Shown in pieces: positions 59,894 through 64,000 of a stretch of DNA of 64,000 nucleotides; positions within the stretch are counted from its first letter, which is position 1, and each line of letters starts with the position of its first letter. The position numbers were made by a program, and so were the translations under genes. This DNA is from Culex pipiens pallens. Its lineage: Eukaryota; Arthropoda; Insecta; Diptera; Culicidae. The DNA lies in contig NC_068938.1 in assembly GCF_016801865.2 (NCBI RefSeq), forward strand, positions 2,170,001 to 2,234,000, written 5' to 3'. The notes beneath the pieces were generated by a model. That model did not search any database. It was not told the DNA's origin and saw nothing but the letters and a program-made list of their open reading frames with translations.

Positions 59894-62408
59894 TTTGGAA
59901 ATAGCTTAATCAAATTAAATATAAAATAATGATGAAATAGATCCATCCATTTATTTTTTTATTTTTTTTTCAGTGAAATAAAAAAAATCAAATTGTAAAA
60001 TTGTAAACAATTCAATTTTTTAACATTGTTCTTGTTTTCTAATCTTTGATAAAAAATATGAAAAGATTTACTTGTTACCAAAAATCTAAAACTAAATGTT
60101 CGTTTAGTTGTCAGTTGAAAATTAACAATTGAATTTTACTATTTTCACAATTATCAACAATTCAACATCAATGCACATGGATATTTTCAATATTTTGTCA
60201 GGTTCATTTTATATTTTTTAAAGTTTGTTGATGCTATATTTTTTTTTATCTCTGACTGCTTGCTCGATAAAATTGGAACTGGAATATGCATCTACGGATT
60301 TTTTTTTAAGTAGTCATAAATACTTTGATAATAGTATTACAATATAATTTAGAAATAGTAATAAAACTCTTTTGAAATAGTAATACAATATTTTTTTAAA
60401 TTGCAATTACAGTTTTAATTGCTCAAAAAAATTAAAGAAATCCAAAAATATTGTATTTTGAATCCTAATTTGAAGATCCAAAGTTTCTTTAATAAAACAT
60501 GAAAAATGAAGCAAGTTAAATTTTAAACATAATAGACATGTATGTGGAAAACCAAATAACGTTTATCTGCAAAAAAAAATGTTTGAGATATTTGAATGGA
60601 GAGCCATAAAGTATCGAAATAAATAAACATTATGTTGTGCATAAGAAATTTTGTTGGAAGGAATGTGGCATTAAACATATTTCTACTTGATTATTGAAGT
60701 AAATTTGGCGTTACATTTAACAATAAAACAAATTTTGACGTGGAAATTTATCCTTCCTTTTTATTAATTTTCTGTGATTTTCAGTAAGGCCGTTACTAAT
60801 ATTTTTCAAAATTAATGTAAATTTTTCGAAAATGTCTTAATTTTATTAAGTGCAAAAGTGTCGAAACACATTTTTGATTTTATTTTCGGATAAGATTTGC
60901 AATCAAAAAGAGCTTAGGATAAAATTTGTATTTATGTTTCGTTTTCAAGTAATAGCCTCTTCGATTTACTTTTTGTCAAAATATCTGTAGGATTTATTAC
61001 CAGACCAAACCAGACCATCCCTGATTTTTTTTATCAGAAAATTGCCTTCATATTTGCTAAAAGACATTCAAGATTTGACCAATGCACAAAGGTCTAGATC
61101 GCAAAATACAGTGGAAAAATGATTTTCCGAAATATGGTAAAGTTTTGGAGCTTTCGTGTCTTCAGAAGAGTTGTTTCAAATAGAAAGGGGCAGCTTTTGG
61201 TTTGGTTGAAAATTGGGGTGGTTCACGATTAGAGTTATTTTGAAAATTTAACAATCCAGGAATATTTTTGGTTTTTTTGTCTTCTGGAAAGTTGCTGGGC
61301 TTGCCAATCCAAGCAACTTTTTCCAAGACACCAACATTTTATATCGTTATCTACGCCTTCTACGACCAAATTTAGAGAAACGTAGCAATTTAGGGTTAAG
61401 TTTAAGAGAAAAGTGATGTTCGGGGCACTTTGAGAACTCTAAAAAACAAACTTTTTTTTTTGACAAGAAAATTTGGAATGGACCCATAAAGTGGTTTCTT
61501 TGTAGAAAATTCAAAAAAACTCTTAGAACCCTAATGTGTTTTTTGCTACCTTTTATCGAAAAAAAAAAAAAAACAGTAGAAGGTAGTTTTTTTTAAATTA
61601 GCAAACGTTTTCCACCTACATTTCCTCCCAAATCAATCAACCGGCAGTTCCCATCAGTTGACACCAAGAAAACTGCATCGCAATAATCACCCCCATTCGA
61701 AGTGAAACTTTGCCTTAAAATCAACAAAATAGCACCATCACCGTTCCGTTTCGTTCCGACCAAAGTTCATCACGCTAGAGTTCTGCCGATGCCGATTTGC
61801 ATTTGCAACACTTATACATCGGCCTCAAAGTGCAACCAACGGAGGGGGAGGGATGAAAAACCGCAGAACCCACTGCCGGGTTGATAGATGAGAAAAGTTT
61901 TCCATCATTTATTAGCTTTTACGCGCCGCCGAGCTTCCAGATCGTTTGCAATTACACTCCGCCGAGTAGGCAGTAGCAGTTCGGTTGGGGGGGGATTTTT
62001 TTTCTGCCTTCTACTCGCTCTGGTTGATGTTGAATGACTCTGCCAAGTGGCAATTGAATGGGCTTTCCATTTGCATCCCGGAAGAGATTGATTTGGCTCC
62101 CCAGCGAGGGCTTGGTTTGCATCTGGGGTGTTAAGGGTTTAACCGCAACTTGGAGCTTGGAGTTGATGGTGAACGATTGTATTACAGACTTGTTGGGTTG
62201 ATGAAGATTAGTTTAGTGTTGTGGAATTGCGATTAATTTTCTAGTTGTTTGTATTGTGAGACTCAATAAAAATCGACTGAAAGTTTTTATTTGGCCAACT
62301 TAAACTCAATTACGACACATTTTTGTTAAAGCTACAATGAAAACCAAAATTTATGAAAATATATCATAATTTTAATTTTAATCTCCAGACAATATTGCAC
62401 TGTTGGGG
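59894..62408. other. Non-coding stretch, nothing recognised
   Basis: 59900-61500 is very AT-rich. Around 60310-60400, AATAGTAATACAATAT-like words repeat loosely. 61600-62200 is GC-richer unique DNA. Open frames are at most about 60 codons. Confidence 0.45.
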
Positions 62409-62627
62409 TACCGTAATCTGGGGTGAATCGGGACTACAGTCTGAATAGGGACAGCTGTTTTTAGAGCACTTAAAGCTTTTAAATTTGGAAATGAATGTGC
62501 ACATTTTGTTGGCCTGAGTATGTTCTGACCGAAACCAACCAGAAAAATCAAAATATTGTGCTCCAACATGGTTAAAACTGCTGTCCCAATTCGCCCCATG
62601 TGTCCCGATTGACCCCAGTTTACGGTA
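62409..62627. mobile_element. MITE with TACCGTAATCTGGGGTGAAT TIR, TA flanks, 219 bp
   Basis: The left end is TACCGTAATCTGGGGTGAAT, then CGGGAC. The right end (minus strand) is TACCGTAAACTGGGGTCAAT, then CGGGAC. TIRs are ~26 bp. A TA dinucleotide is at each extremity. The minus-strand open frame at 62378-62599 lies across this MITE and is not a gene. Confidence 0.85.
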
Positions 62628-62785
62628 TTGCTTTTTTAAGAAGCTTGTTAATAATTATATATCACGATTTTGTTCCACTTTCTGATTCTGGTTATGTATG
62701 ATTTGGTTCTGCAAATGTAATATGGCTTGAAAAAGACACGATATGTAGAAGTCAGACTATTTTAACCAACAACCAAGAATAATAC

Positions 62786-63110
62786 CAAGACCGAGACACG
62801 TAGCCTAGTGGTAACGCTCCCGCCTAGTAAGCGGTAGATCGGGGTTAAAATCCCGGCTCGGACCAACACAACTGGTGATCGTTTCTCTTCTGGATTCGAT
62901 TGCTTAGTAAAGGGAAGGTAGTGTATCGCCACAAACTGGACCTTATCACGACACCTTAGGAAGGCGACCTATGGAATGTTAACATTAACCCTAACATGTT
63001 AACATTAAGTTGAGAATGAAACTGCCACTGAATCCGCTTTGTAAATGCCGGCCCCGATACTCTTCAAGGGTGTTCCCCTCAGGAACTGGGAAAGATTTAC
63101 TTTACTTTTA
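62786..63110 (+). mobile_element. tRNA-derived SINE, 325 bp, intact 12-bp TSD
   Basis: CAAGAATAATAC flanks it (62774-62785 and 63111-63122). The head folds as a tRNA: acceptor CCGAG/CTCGG, A box TAGCCTAGTGG, anticodon arm CCGC-CTAGTAA-GCGG (AGT, Thr-like), and a T arm with a decayed B box (GGTTAAAATCC). The 3' end is a TTTAC pentamer tail. Exact flanks show a fairly recent insertion. It is not a functional tRNA because of the changed B box and the SINE body. Confidence 0.85.
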
Positions 63111-63384
63111 CAAGAATAATACAATTCTTTAATTGGCTGAAGTGAGGTTTTTATAATGATAATTTTTTAAATCTAGCCAGACCAAGATATCTTTATGCAA
63201 AGATTTTCAAGCTGTTACAACAATCGAAAAACATCAATTTAGAAAATAAAATTTCAAGAAAATCCAATAACAGAGCCTCACTGAGGAATTGGTATAAAAT
63301 CACTCAAAAATTTAAATAGACTTGTTTATGCAAATCAACTCAAAATATTTCAAAAAGTCTGTGCTTGTGTGGGAATGTTGATCA

Positions 63385-63872
63385 CGACAAGTTTAACGAC
63401 TGTAGATTCTGGTTCTGCTTTTTGTTGGCTGTGACAGTCGGGGCAAATGAAACACCGTTTTTTCAAAATTAATCGACGTTTCGACTCTCTGGTATGAGTC
63501 TTCTTCAGGAGGATCTAGGGTTTATTGAAGACATAACTTAGTTTAATCCCTCCCAAATGTGTCCAGCCACTTACTTCGTGTCAGACAGTGTCCCAAGTCC
63601 GGATTGCTTACACAAAGCTTGGTCGGGGTGGGGTTTTGGAGATCCTTTCGTCCAGACCGACCAAGCTTTGTGTAAGCAATCCGGACTTGGGACACTGTCT
63701 GACACGAAGTAAGTGGCTGGACACATTTGGGAGGGATTAAACTAAGTTATGTCTTCAATAAACCCTAGATCCTCCTGAAGAAGACTCAAACCAGAGAGTC
63801 GAAACGTCGAGTAATTTTGAAAAAACGGTGTTTCATTTGCCCCGACTGTCACAACCAACAAAAAGCAGAACC
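63385..63872. mobile_element. Inverted-repeat retroinsertion (Penelope-like?), 216-bp arms, 13-bp TSD
   Basis: A perfect 13-bp direct repeat GGAATGTTGATCA (63372-63384 and 63873-63885) flanks the insertion. It contains two 216-bp arms, 63411-63626 and 63657-63872, in near-perfect inverted orientation around a 30-bp spacer. Each arm contains CTGAAGA-GACTC..GAGTC-GAAACGTC (plus strand at 63775-63808, minus strand at 63475-63508), the layout of a hammerhead ribozyme core. Penelope-like retroelements are known to carry hammerheads and to insert with inverted terminal copies. The assignment is inference. No reverse-transcriptase or GIY-YIG frame is present. Confidence 0.65.
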
Positions 63873-64000
63873 GGAATGTTGATCAAAAGTAAGCAATGGA
63901 CTCAAAAAATTTAATGTCATAATGAGAAATTTTCTCTATGAAATGAGTCTTTTCATACAGAAATGGTACGTAAATATTTGATAAACTGTATCTTTTGAAG

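Noticed and set aside
62788..62862. tRNA-Thr (AGT) gene
   Set aside because: The B box is changed (GGTTAAAATCC) and the sequence continues into a SINE body with an exact TSD.

Overview
The window looks like repeat-dense, AT-rich nuclear DNA of an insect. A culicine mosquito, most probably Culex, fits best. The grounds are tRNA-derived SINEs with pentamer tails, a dimeric-tRNA SINE organisation like that described in Culex, many MITE families, and hAT elements with intact 8-bp target duplications. Species assignment is inference. Nothing suggests prokaryotic or organellar DNA: there are no operons, no dense long ORFs and no rRNA or tRNA gene clusters.

I find no complete protein-coding gene. 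The long open frames come from three sources: simple-sequence arrays (5.9-7.05 kb and 43.6-44.55 kb), inverted-repeat elements read on both strands, and GC-richer unique sequence with no recognisable domains. The only coding feature I would offer is a weak candidate first exon at 35053-35166. It has a mitochondrial-presequence-like N-terminus and ends at a splice donor.

Layout. 0-2.6 kb: foldback repeat family A, a CCCGGG-type hAT end, an inverted-repeat element and a 671-bp tRNA-headed retroposon. 5.4-7.05 kb: a two-promoter SINE beside a ~1.1-kb hexamer array. 8.0-8.2 kb: a 10-mer array. 10.2-12.3 kb: a degenerate ~100-125-bp tandem repeat, then a ~1.07-kb palindromic element. 15.1-18.5 kb: a MITE, a hAT-like element, the tandem repeat again, and a 683-bp minus-strand retroposon. 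20.8-23.9 kb: two large inverted-repeat elements, the second nearly perfect. 24-28 kb: MITEs, family A and the tandem repeat. 30.8-33.6 kb: family B, family A and a palindromic MITE. 35-41 kb: the candidate exon, a 57-bp retroposon stub and two hAT-like elements, one carrying a nested MITE. 43.6-45.1 kb: an octamer minisatellite and a hAT MITE. 49.0-50.0 kb: a 925-bp TIR element. 54.2-57.5 kb: two hAT elements with intact TSDs. 58.6-59.9 kb: family A, a SINE piece and a MITE. 62.4-63.9 kb: a MITE, a SINE and an inverted-repeat retroinsertion containing hammerhead-ribozyme-like cores.

Stretches between these features (about 2.6-5.4, 7.05-8.0, 8.2-10.2, 12.3-15.1, 18.5-20.8, 24.5-26.2, 28.1-30.8, 33.6-35.0, 37.6-39.4, 41.8-43.6, 46-49, 50-54, 57.5-58.6 and 59.9-62.4 kb) look like intergenic or intronic DNA. 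All structural calls were made by eye. No homology search was run.
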